From positions 25,084,001 to 25,148,000 of the forward strand of contig OY756964.1 of NCBI GenBank assembly GCA_963580455.1: DNA of 64,000 nucleotides. Reading direction: 5' to 3'. A program made the translations under genes and the position numbers. The notes beneath the pieces were generated by a model. It did no database searches and was not told the DNA's origin. It saw only the letters and a program-made list of their open reading frames with translations. Position 1 is the first letter of the stretch. Every line of letters starts with the position of its first letter. The stretch comes from Euonymus europaeus (taxonomy: Eukaryota > Streptophyta > Magnoliopsida > Celastrales > Celastraceae). Shown piece by piece: positions 23,186 through 32,879 of the stretch.

Positions 23186-23213
23186 ATTTATAGAGGCTCT
23201 AAACGTGGCGCGG
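23186..23213 (-). promoter_or_regulatory. TATA box and E2F-like element upstream of RPA1A
   Basis: On the minus strand TATAAAT (23192-23186) lies about 170 bp upstream of the RPA1A ATG. Directly upstream of it is CCGCGCCA (plus-strand TGGCGCGG, 23206-23213), close to the E2F consensus TTSSCGSS. E2F control is known for S-phase genes such as RPA. The motif is not a perfect match, so binding is inference. Confidence 0.4.
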
Positions 23214-23308
23214 ATTGTTGTGGGAAATAACGGAACCGCCCTTGTTTCGAAATAATAGTTCAGGTATATTTTTAAGGGGAAAATTAGATTGAATTATTTT
23301 TATTTAAA

Positions 23309-24734
23309 GGTAAAATTGTAAGTAAATCTACTTTATTAGATTTATTAGGGATAAAATCATTCATTTAAATTTATTTGCAATCAAGTATAGTTATTAGGTT
23401 TTTTTTAATTAATTTGATTTCTATTTTTTGGATTCATGCCAAAATTGAAGACTTTTAAGAAAAAATACATATTAAATGAAGAAAATTTAATTTAAAAAAT
23501 ATATTAAATTTTCTATTTTAATTAATTATTTTATTGCCTTAATCAATATGTTGAGCATACACGAGTCTGTTAGGTTTAATGAATTCGTTCTTCTTAGGAT
23601 TTAACACTTATTATTTAAGTTACAGTATGAAAATCCGATACACGAACTCATTACGGTTTAGCGAATTCATTCCCCTTAGGGTTTAACACTTGTTGTTTGG
23701 GTTACAGCAAGAAAATACGATATACGAGCCCGTTAGGGTCAGAGCCGGACCTGGGCCAAGGCAAAACAAGCAGCTGCCTTAGGCCAAGGTCTGATGGGGG
23801 CCCATTTTTTTAATTTTAAAAAAATAAAAATTAGGGATAATTAAATAATCAACTGATGCGTTATATTATTTGACAAAAATAAATGTTTGTTTCCAAATGT
23901 CTATATTATTTACAAAATCTTGCTAGTCATACCAGTTACAGTTGCATGGATAAAAAAGAGTTTCTCCAAGTTGAAATTAATAAAAAGTTATCTTTGATCA
24001 AATATGTCGTAGGAAAAGCTGAATAGACTTGTTATGTTATCAATTGAGAAATAAATGGTAGAACAACTAGATAACACTAATTTGATTAATATTTTTACCT
24101 CTAAAATCGCAAGGCGGATAATATTTACATGATTTTATTGAATTTTTTTAGTTTTGTTATTTTATTATAATACAAATATTTTGAGCAAGTTAATATTTTT
24201 ATAAAAAAATATTCACCATTAAGAACATTTACTTAGCAGATATGAGGGCCTAATTTATATAGTTTGCTTTGGGCCTCGAAGAATACAGGTCTGGCCCTGG
24301 TTAGGGTTTAGCGAATCCGTTCCCCTTAGAGTTTAATATTTGTTGTTTAGGTTATAACATGAAAATACGATAAACGAGCCAGTTAGGGTTTAACGAATCC
24401 GTTTTTTTTAGGATTTAATACTTACTATTTAGGTTAACGTAGTGAAAAAAATTACACAGCATATATACTAATTAAATTATTTTTGAAAAATAATGTAATT
24501 AAAAAAGTACATTAAAAAATATAGATGATGAGTCTTGTTAGAGAGAGTTTTACGTGCTGAGTTCGAATATGTTTTTTTTAAAAAATTACCATTTATTTTA
24601 AGAGAAAACGTTTTAAAAATTTGTTTATAAAAAAATACAAAAGTTGCAATGAATTAGACTCTCTCCCAAATAAGTTTTATGGGTGGACTTAAACCTTAAT
24701 AAATCTACAAAATAGACCCACTTGCAATTTTCCC
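23309..24734 (+). mobile_element. Non-autonomous Mutator-like element with internal ~80-bp tandem repeats, split by a hAT
   Basis: Exact 9-bp flanking repeats TTATTTAAA lie at 23300-23308 and 24735-24743. Imperfect terminal inverted repeats begin GGTAAAATTGTAAG on the left and GGGAAAATTGCAAG on the right and stay alignable for about 45 bp. Nine-base duplications and this TIR start fit Mutator-like elements. Four tandem units of about 80 bp (23553, 23640, 23722, 24372) carry telomere-like TTAGGGTTTA words. Removing the nested hAT leaves about 858 bp with no coding capacity. Related copies occur at 31239-31975 and, partly, at 40570-40880, 52590-52868 and 61155-61492. Confidence 0.85.
23740..24299. 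mobile_element. Non-autonomous hAT element nested in the Mutator-like element
   Basis: Exact 8-bp flanking repeats GTTAGGGT lie at 23732-23739 and 24300-24307. The ends are inverted: CAGAGCCGGACCTG on the left and CAGGTCTGGCCCTG on the right, two mismatches over 14 bp. The 560-bp interior is AT-rich and non-coding. An 8-bp duplication plus CAGRGCC ends are characteristic of the hAT superfamily. Because it interrupts one of the tandem units of the host element, it inserted later. Confidence 0.92.
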
Positions 24735-24925
24735 TTATTTAAAACAATGAAACATGATTATCCATTAAAGGGAAATCCATTTACTCTCCTACTGGTAGAG
24801 TGACTTGAACATTATTACATGCCAGAAACTGGCCATATAGCAAACAAACAAAAAGACTAATCAAGAAAATACAACAAATTATTCTTTCAAGATGTGAATC
24901 ACAATATATGTAGGACTGTTATGTT

Positions 24926-26988
24926 TCATAGTTGGTGCAGCGTAATTTGAGCTCCATGTTGTGGTTGAAGAGTCATAACAGTGTAAGGAGCATGAGTGTA
25001 AGAAGGCGAGAGCCCAAAAGAAAAATGTTGTAGAATGACAGCCAAAGTCATCTTCGCTTTTATCATGGCAAAGTTTAAGCCAATACAAGTCCTTGGACCC
25101 CAGCCAAAAGGAAAGAATGCTAGCTGATCATCTTTTGATGCCTTTGAAACTCCTTCAGAGAATCTCTCTGGTTTGAATTCTTCTGAATCATCGCCCCAAA
25201 GTTCGGGGTCATGATGAATGAGGAGTATAGGTAGTGTAAGGTCAACTCCAGCTGGGATGGAGAGGTCTCCAATCTTGGTCTTCTTGTAGGTATGCATATA
25301 TATAGCAATGGCAGGTGGATACAACCTTAGGACTTCATGCAGTATCATAGTTACCTGCAGGAGAAAGAGAACATGTTTACAAACCCCTCAAATATTCGTG
25401 CTTTGATGATATATGGTGACATCCATGACAGCTTTTCGGATACTTAGCTGATATTGATACCGATAATTTTACGTGCAGAACTGGAGTGGGAGCTTAGAAT
25501 AAAGATTTTCACCTTTCGGGTAATCGAACAAAGCAAAAGAAGAAACTGTAGTAAAAAAGAAGTAGAGAATGGACAACTTACAGTCTTGAGGTGTGATATA
25601 GCTTCAAAATCGATATCTTTCTTTCCACAGACTTGCAGAACTTCCTCTCTTGCCCTTTGTTGCCAATCTGGGTGCATAGCTAAGACTATCATGGTCCATG
25701 TTATTAAGCTTGAAGTTGTTTCTTGGCCAGCTAAGTAGAACTGCTTGCATTCCTCGATTACCTCTTCAATTGTCATCTCGGCACCTTTGGTGCCATTTGT
25801 AATCTGTGCCATACTGTTCTCTTCTGTGCATTGCAGGAGCAAGCTTAGTAAATCATCAGCCTTGGAATGTCCACTTCTGATTGCATTCTGTTTCCTCTGG
25901 ATTAAATCTTTCATTATTGACGTAATTTCCTCAACCAACTTCGTTCTCTTTAGGTTCTTCTTTGTTGGCAGAAATCTGTAGAAACTAACACAGTTTAGAT
26001 TCTTTAGAATTTATAATTTTTAATATAGTCATTGCTAAATTGATAGAAAGTGTACCTGAAACCTGGGATGTGTATGCTCAGCATCGCTTCAAGGACCAAT
26101 GCGATTAGCTCCTTTTGTAGTCCAAACAATTTCTTTCCTTCTTCATAGGTACTACCAAAGGCCGCTCGCAAAATAACATCTGCAGTGAGTTTTTGGAGTT
26201 CAGGCCAGATGTCCAATTCACCCGTTTCATTATCACTTGTCATCTTCTTCCATTGTTCTATCATCAAGTTGCAACTGATCAAGAAGTCCGGTACCATCCC
26301 CTTCAACAGTTTAATAACCATAGTTATGGAAAACAATCCAAATCTTGTTTTGGTGGAATAAAAATAAAATAAAAAAGCGTAAGAAACTGTCAGATTGGAA
26401 CCTTGAGTTTCTGAGTGTGGAATGCAGGATTGAGTATCCTCCTGCGTTTACTCCATATATCACCCTCTAGTGTTGTCAGCCCCCTTGTTAGGATAAGAAT
26501 AAGTTTGTTTAGAGGTGGCTTTCCAAAGTGCCCTTCCTTGTTAGACAAAACCTCCTTCATCATTTCCGGGTCCTTGATGATCAGTCTTGGTGTTTTCCCT
26601 ACCCAGAACATTGATATTTTCCCTGCAAAAATGAGAAATTTGCATTATAGACCATGAGATTGGTTGTAAAATCAGCTTTTACGAATCAATGATCAACTAG
26701 TAATGGCATACCGCTTTCCTGAACATTATTCAGGGTAAACGGATCGACGCGCGCTACTATGTCATGGTTTAGGCTGATGGGTTTAGACCAAGCTGTCTTC
26801 ATCTGCTTCACTAACTCTGTTATGTCACCAACCAACAGCTTGTAAGGTGTGCCTCTAATGCCTTGCTGCTTTAACTGCCTCTCCAGCCATTTGGGTTTCC
26901 ACCAAATGGAGTAAGAAATTCTCACAACTCCATAGAGCAGCAGAGAAAAGGAAGAGAGAAGGAGAGGATATAGAACTGAGGCATCCAT
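24926..26988 (-). CDS. Cytochrome P450, CYP72 clan (left copy of inverted pair)
   Basis: Five exons, 26988-26712, 26622-26402, 26300-26056, 25975-25582 and 25354-24926, keep frame throughout and give 521 residues, normal for the family. Residues 1-25 form a membrane anchor ([19 protein letters not shown]). Later come [13 protein letters not shown], the I-helix AGQETTSS, the K-helix EVLR in [16 protein letters not shown], and the heme loop [10 protein letters not shown] with its axial Cys. The C-terminus ([17 protein letters not shown]) is typical of CYP72A-like enzymes. These ER-bound monooxygenases oxidise terpenoids, saponin precursors or hormones; the substrate cannot be read from sequence. 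Its near-twin lies in opposite orientation at 32880-34924 with identical exon lengths except one codon. The first ATG of the anchor is chosen. Confidence 0.93.
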
Positions 26989-29123
26989 ATTCAAGGTTGA
27001 TAGTTTATGGAGACAATTACTGTCGTTTATGTAGTTGTGTCTCTCTATTGCATTATCTGTGCTGTGAGAGATGTTGAGACTTTCATTTTATGAGATAAAT
27101 TCTCTCAATCTTGTCAAACACTCCTTTTGTTTTGTAATAATTAATTTGACTGCTATTTCTTGGAGAAGAAGAAATAACACTTCTCAACTCTCATGGGTAC
27201 CTGGCCACAATGTTGGACAATATAGCCAATTCTTTTATTATTAAATTCACTTGTTTATATATCTTTGTTTTGTTAGGCTTTGCAGCCAAGGAAAGGATAA
27301 GATTGAAGATCCTTTTTCTCTGCTGATAAATAATTTTTTGATTGAAAAATGTTCATCATCATTCATCTCAATTGTAATTTTTTTTTATGCAGCTTCAATT
27401 CAATAGGCCAACAGGTTTGGCGGTTAACCCAGGCAAGTTATTCCAGACTCTAGACTAGAAAGTAGCAGCTGCTTTATTGATCTAGTGGCTATTACTGAAA
27501 AGAAAGCAACTGCAAGTGAGTCTTTTCACAGACAAGAAATTCAGAAAACATTCCCATAAGAAATTTCTGCATACTCAGCAAAGTGTCCGCATCCCTGTAC
27601 CTGAATCAGGGAAATTCTGTGGCAGATTTACATCACTCAGAAAACCTCTATTCTAGAGTTTAGACATGATGTTTGACAAGATAACCAAGGGACGCACCGA
27701 CGCACCCATAACCTATAGCAATCAAGTTCCCAGTTTGAAACAAATAAGGTATTAAATAATATTGCTTAAAAAAAAAGGCATTGAAAATAATTCATATGCT
27801 CTGGTTGGCTAACACATCAGCTACAGAATGATAGTGTCACGGACCCGCTTATGACCTTTTAAAGAAAGAATACTCATAGCCCTATACCAGGAAGGCAGGA
27901 ACTGATGTCCCTGATGAATTTTCTGGTGCAACATTGCACCTTGAAATGGTTGTTGTCGGATGCTATCGGTCTTATCAGAAGCATCGTGTTCATGAAATTG
28001 GGATTCAAGTTGGGAAAACCTCTTAACTCTAGATAAAAAAAAACTCATTCTAGTAACATAGAAATAGAACAAATTCCACTAGACATGCCAACTGTTCTCG
28101 TGTGAAGATATTCACCCAGCTTATACTTCCTTTCTAACTACAAAGATGGATGGGCCATTTTTTCCTCGTACCAAAAATCTAAGTATAGTTAAATTACATA
28201 CAGCCACACAGGCGACGACACCTGCCTGATAAGAAAATCTCGATCCACTAGTCCTTTACTCCACGTTTCTTACCAAAGGCATATGACATAAGTGAAATCA
28301 ATACCAGAACAAATACACACCTAATAAGATGATGAATGACCACCAGCACAGAGAGTGATAAAATTACAATTATGTTTCTGCAGTAGCTTTTCACACAGTA
28401 ATTGTAACCACAAGCTTAATCCAAGAATTATCCAACTACCAACAAAAGCTGCAATTTACAATGCCCAGTTCTCTCTATCAAGTATCATTCATTTCACGAT
28501 CCCATTCAACGACTAGAATTTCTACAAGGCAAGCAGTATCTTACTTTTGTCTTCCAACTTCAAAATTCATCCACCCTCTCCCCAAAAATAAAAGGGATTA
28601 TCAAAACTTCATGAAAATAAAAAGAAAATCCAATGTCTCTAGGCCCTAATGAGCATGTGTATGCTGCTTCTAAACTGAAACTCCACACTAAACTTTTGAC
28701 AGGAAATCACAATCATGTAACAAAAACATCTTGTAGTTAAACATTCTTAGTGCCAAAAGTACTCAAAACTTATCAAGTAAATGATTACCCTCCTAAAAGC
28801 CATAAATCAAAAGCATCACAGCAAGCCATGAAATAATTGAAAACATTACATATTAAATGATAATATAAAGAAAATGAGCTGTCTGAGACCCAAATCAAGA
28901 CCAATAAATAACAAGGCAACATCAGCAACAAGAGATCGTTCAAATGCAGCTATTATTCAATTCCTAAATTGTCCCTTTCATAGCTGAGTACAAAATTGCT
29001 TCATCGCGTATAATTGCACCAAAGCTTGATGCTTGATGATGATGATTAAGCCTACAACAATTAATTCAAAAAGTAACAGCAGAAAACGCTCACCATAGTA
29101 GCTCAAAGAGAGCTTGATCATAC
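26989..29123. other. Spacer between the left P450 promoter and the left Dabb gene 3' end
   Basis: Contains the P450 upstream region (26989-27300) and the Dabb 3' flank. No exon or transposon end was recognised. Unlike the equivalent right-hand spacer, it lacks the Mutator-like insertion. Confidence 0.45.
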
Positions 29124-29939
29124 TCAACGACTAGCAGAATGTGAGGATGGAACCACGTAATCAACCGTAATCATGCTCTCCACATAATCGCGAACCTTTT
29201 CTTTATGCAAATTCACCAGCTCCTCCTTGGAATCGAACTCCTCCATTTCGCTCAATCCAGGGAAAACCGCGAGCGAAGCAATCGAAAACCCCTTTGCTCT
29301 CGCCGGCGAGAAGTTCTCACCACAAGTTATCTGATCAATAACGCTAATACTCTCATTATTCCCCTTAATCACTCCCAACACCTCGTCCTTCTCTTCCTCC
29401 GACACATTATCCTTCAATTTCAAGAAAGCCACGCGCATGGCAGACCCCTCCGGAGGGACCACAAGGCCCTGGAAACCCGGCGCCACCCAATCGACTGCCA
29501 TGATGTCATCGCATATTGGGAGAAGATTGTCCCTAACAGCACCAAGATGACTTGGACTATCATTATAGGCGGAGAGGTCCTCTTCGGAGTAGTAGCGACT
29601 GTGGAGCATGTGAGTGAAGTTGGAGAGCGGGGATCGGGTACGGAAAAGGGGACCGATGGTGAGGTGGAGTACCTGATCGAGCGAAGCAAGGCCGTTCATT
29701 CCTTTGAGCATTGCGTTGATCTTGGAAGGGTCTGTATTGTCCTTGACTTTGACGAGCACCACGTGTTCGATCACCTTCGAAGGAGAAGCAGTGGTCGACA
29801 TCTTGAGAGATTGAAATACGGAAGGAGAATAGGAGCGATAGCAGGGTTTGAAGAGAGACGGCGGTGTGGGCTTCAGGTGCTTGGGAGGTGGGAATGTGAA
29901 GGAGACTAGAGGAGATGATCGTAGTCGCAGAGAATTCAT
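29124..29939 (-). CDS. Two-domain stress-response A/B barrel (Dabb) protein, UP3-like, with presequence
   Basis: A single-exon 271-residue protein. Residues 1-46 (MNSLRLRSSPLVSFTF onward) are rich in Ser, Arg and Pro with no acidic residues, as in chloroplast transit peptides. Two ferredoxin-like Dabb domains follow: about 54-150 (IEHVVLVKVKDN, THMLHSRYYSEEDLSAY) and about 170-262 (RVAFLKLKDNVSEEEKDEVL, ITCGENFSPARAKGFSIASL). The family resembles Arabidopsis UP3. Dabb folds are small dimeric barrels; some act in polyketide or aromatic metabolism, but the function here is unknown. An upstream in-frame ATG (30027) overlaps a TATATA box at 30008-30014, so the start at 29939 is preferred. The last residues (SASR) are not a classic peroxisomal signal. 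Confidence 0.88.
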   Translation of the reverse strand: MNSLRLRSSPLVSFTFPPPKHLKPTPPSLFKPCYRSYSPSVFQSLKMSTTASPSKVIEHVVLVKVKDNTDPSKINAMLKGMNGLASLDQVLHLTIGPLFRTRSPLSNFTHMLHSRYYSEEDLSAYNDSPSHLGAVRDNLLPICDDIMAVDWVAPGFQGLVVPPEGSAMRVAFLKLKDNVSEEEKDEVLGVIKGNNESISVIDQITCGENFSPARAKGFSIASLAVFPGLSEMEEFDSKEELVNLHKEKVRDYVESMITVDYVVPSSHSASR

Positions 29940-30038
29940 CGTCGTTGCGTCTTTGATTGACAGTGAATGGGGATTTGTCAGCGGGCGTTTGGTGGAGGGG
30001 CGAAAGCTATATATGTCTCGCTCTACCAAACACCGTTT

Positions 30039-30076
30039 TGAAATTCATAACTGACAAGCGTCAGTTATGAATTTCA
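30039..30076. repeat. Perfect 17-bp hairpin between the divergent Dabb genes
   Basis: TGAAATTCATAACTGAC (30039-30055), an AAGC loop, then the exact reverse complement (30060-30076). It lies 100 bp upstream of the left Dabb start and 372 bp upstream of the right one, within the axis of the inverted duplication. It could be a fold-back scar of the duplication, a small MITE remnant, or a shared regulatory palindrome. Confidence 0.95.
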
Positions 30077-30447
30077 CAATTTGTGTCTTGGGCCTTTGTT
30101 TATTGGGCTTTTAAAGTGGACTAGATCCTTATTGGGCTTTAAGGTTTCGCTGTAGGCTGTAGCTGACTTAAAGCTAAAGTGCTGAACTGAAACGCGAGCA
30201 ACTGTTTTAACTTATTCGTGGCACAGATACAATTATCAGTTTATCGCCTACTTCGGGTGGGGTCCACACAAAAAGATAATCCGATAATGTATGGATAAAT
30301 TATTTTAATATTAAAAGACTGCACCTCCAGTTCCACTCGTCTCCTTCCCACACTCTTCTACAAAACGCCTGGACTCGAGCTACATTTTCTCTTCAAATCC
30401 TACTGTCAGTCTGTCACCTTTTCCCTTCCGTATCTGAACCTCTCAAG
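30077..30447. promoter_or_regulatory. Divergent intergenic region of the Dabb pair
   Basis: Separates two head-to-head genes, so it should contain the right-hand promoter. A TATA-like GGATAAATTATTTTAATA lies near 30293-30311. From about 30384 it is relic presequence of the right Dabb gene. Exact promoter elements are inference. Confidence 0.4.
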
Positions 30448-31122
30448 ATGTCGACCACTGCTTCCCCTTCGACTGTGATCGAACACGTGGTGCTCTTCAA
30501 AGTCAAGGACAACGCAGATTCTTCCAATGTCAACGCAATGTTCACAGGACTCAACCGCCTTGTGTCGCTCGATCAGGTACTCCACCTCACCGCCGGTCCT
30601 CTCTTTCGTACCCGATCCCACCTCTCGAACTTCACTCATATGCTCCACAGTCGCTACTACTCCAAAGAGGACCTCTCCGCCTATTCTGCTCATCCAAGCC
30701 ATCTTGATGCGGTCAGGGAGAATGCGCTCATACTCGATGACATCATGGCAGTCGATTGGGTGGCGCCGAGTTTCCAGGGCCTTCTGGTCCCTCCGGCGGG
30801 GTCTGCCATCCGCGTGACTTTCTTGAAATTGAAGGAGAATGCCTTGGAGGAAGGGAAGAACGAGGTCTTGGGAGTGATTAAGGGGATTAAGGAGAGTATT
30901 GGAGGTATGGACCAGATAACTTGCGGCGAGAACTTCTCGCCGGCGAGAGCGAAGGGGTTTTCGATTGCTTCTCTCGCGGTTTTCCCTGGATTGAGCGAAA
31001 TTGAGCGAGTCGATTCCAAGGAGGAGCTGATGAATTTGCACAGAGAAAATGTTAGGGGTTATTTGGAGGACATGATTGTGGTTGATTATGTTGTTCCATC
31101 CTCACAAGCTGCTGGTCTTTGA
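30448..31122 (+). CDS. Two-domain Dabb protein, UP3-like, lacking the presequence
   Basis: An intronless 224-residue copy of the left Dabb protein, starting MSTTASPSTVIEHVVLFKVK, which corresponds to residue 47 of the left protein. Domain 1 (THMLHSRYYSKEDLSAY) and domain 2 (ITCGENFSPARAKGFSIASL) are both complete; one residue is missing in the loop before DDIMAVDW. Upstream DNA from about 30384 still aligns with the left presequence (TCTCTTCAAATCCTACT), but small length changes break the frame and no in-frame ATG exists. Translation therefore must start at the mature-domain Met, predicting a cytosolic rather than plastid protein. The 3' flank was hit by a Mutator-like element 117 bp after the stop. 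Confidence 0.88.
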   Translation: MSTTASPSTVIEHVVLFKVKDNADSSNVNAMFTGLNRLVSLDQVLHLTAGPLFRTRSHLSNFTHMLHSRYYSKEDLSAYSAHPSHLDAVRENALILDDIMAVDWVAPSFQGLLVPPAGSAIRVTFLKLKENALEEGKNEVLGVIKGIKESIGGMDQITCGENFSPARAKGFSIASLAVFPGLSEIERVDSKEELMNLHRENVRGYLEDMIVVDYVVPSSQAAGL

Positions 31123-31238
31123 GTATGATCGAGCTCTCTTTCAGCTATGTTAAAGCGTTTTCTGCAGTACTGTTTGAATTATTGTTGCAGGTTTTCATTC
31201 ATCATCAAGCGTCCAGGTTTGTAGATTGCATCTTTGTT

Positions 31239-31975
31239 GGACCAATAGCCAGCAGGTCCAGTTTTGTGGATTTATTTAGGTATAAATTCATCCACAAAAC
31301 TTATTTGGAGGTGAGTACAATCCATCGCAACTTTTGTATTTTTTGAGAAATAAAATTTTAAAAGGTTTTATCTTTTAAAATAATGATAAATTTTTTTAAA
31401 AATGTATATTCGAACGTAAAATTCTCTCTAACAATACTCATCATCGATAATTTTTGATGTACTTTTTTAATTACATTATCTTTCAAAAGCAATTAAATTA
31501 GTATATATGTTATATAATTGTGTTTTTTTTTCATTATTATAACATAAATAATAAGTGATAAATCTTAAAGATGACGAATTCGCTAAACTCTAATGAGCTT
31601 GTGTATCATATTTTCATGTTATAACTTAAACAATAAGTGTTAAACTCTAAAAAAAATGAATTCGCTAAACCCTACCAGACTCGTGTATCGAATGTTCATG
31701 CTGTAACATAAACAATAAGTGTTAAACCATAAGGATACGCTAAATCCTAACGGGCTCGTGTATGCTAAACATATTGATTAAGATAATAAAATAATTAATT
31801 AAAAGATATAAATTGATATATTTTTCTAAATTAAATTTTCTTGAAAGCCTTTAAACCTTGTCGTGAATCATTAAAATAAAAATTAAATTAATTATAAAAA
31901 ATTAATAACTAAATTTAATTGCAAATAAATTTAAATGAATGACCTTATCTAATAAGACTGGCCCACAATTTTACC
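31239..31975 (-). mobile_element. Mutator-like element, second copy, inverted relative to 23309-24734
   Basis: The reverse complement of the 23.3-24.7 kb element without the nested hAT, with three ~80-bp internal units (about 31530-31765). The right end reads CAATTTTACC (reverse GGTAAAATTG). The left end is eroded (GGACCAATAGCC). Candidate target duplications are TCTTTGTTG at 31231 and TCTTTTGTT at 31976, agreeing except for one indel. It lies in the 3' flank of the right Dabb gene and is absent from the left spacer, so it inserted after the inverted duplication or was lost on the left. Confidence 0.75.
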
Positions 31976-32879
31976 TCTTTTGTTTCGGGTTGGATAATCG
32001 TTTACGTGGGCCACATAAAGCCTAAACTGTGAAGGGCCGTTCAGCCCAAGACTGTGTAGGTGTTTTGACCCGACAAATCTTAAGAGTTAAGATCATAAAT
32101 ACATACTTTAGGAAAAAAAATGATATCATGGACGTAAATCATTTGATTAATTAGAAGTCAATATTGCATGACATGCTACAAATACGAAATCTTCAACACT
32201 TTATATTAAAATTACAGAATGGTTAAATTAGTCAAAACTTGTTCATCATCATGTGGAATATTTTATACTTCTCTTTAGTAGAGAGAAGGACCTTCAATCT
32301 TATCTTTTCCTTCGGTGCAAAGCTTAACAAAAGTTACAAAACAAAGATATAAGTGAATATACTAATAATAAAATAATTGGCAATGACAAAGATGTGTACA
32401 TAGAATCAAGTGATCCGGTGTCGATCGGGCAAGTCGGATAATATTTTTTTACCATTATGTGTATTGTGTATATTTTTTATGATTTTTCGGGTTATCAAAT
32501 CATCCCATATCTTGGTTAAAATTTATTATTTGGTATCAATATTTGGCCATTGCGATAACATTTGATTCGATCTGATGTATTTTAAAATTCGATCTGATGT
32601 ATTTTTTAAAAGACTGGACCCTCTTGAGGGTGATTGGGTAACTGGAAACCCATTTTTATGTTGATCCTTAACAAGAGTACACTGCTGGCCAAGTACCCTT
32701 GAAAGTGTTTTCTTCTTCTGCAAGTTATAGCAGTCAAAGAATTATAACAATACATACAGAGCCTTTGACAAGATTGAGAGAATTTGACTCAAAATGAAAG
32801 TCATAACATATCCCACAGCACAGGGATCGACTACTACATAAATGACAGTAATTTGTCTCCATAACCATCAACCTTGAGC
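31976..32879. other. Spacer upstream of the right P450
   Basis: AT-rich. The last ~120 bp resembles the left P450 upstream region, including CATCAACCTTGAGCATGG next to the start codon. A short tandem duplication of TTCGATCTGATGTATTTT occurs near 32567-32606. No exon recognised. Confidence 0.45.

Noticed and set aside
23553..24455. Interstitial telomere array
   Set aside because: TTAGGG words occur once per ~80-bp unit rather than as TTTAGGG head-to-tail repeats; they belong to a Mutator-like element.
29205..29909. 234-codon open frame on the plus strand, antisense to the left Dabb gene
   Set aside because: It mirrors the coding strand of a well-supported gene; a similar antisense frame occurs over the right copy, as expected from shared codon composition, and the product matches no family.
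29940..30029. Longer start for the left Dabb protein (301 residues)
   Set aside because: The upstream ATG lies upstream of, and its codons overlap, the likely TATATA box, and the extra residues do not look like a presequence; the start at 29939 gives a normal transit peptide.
30406..31041. 211-codon minus-strand frame over the right Dabb gene
   Set aside because: Same reason: antisense shadow of a conserved two-domain Dabb protein.
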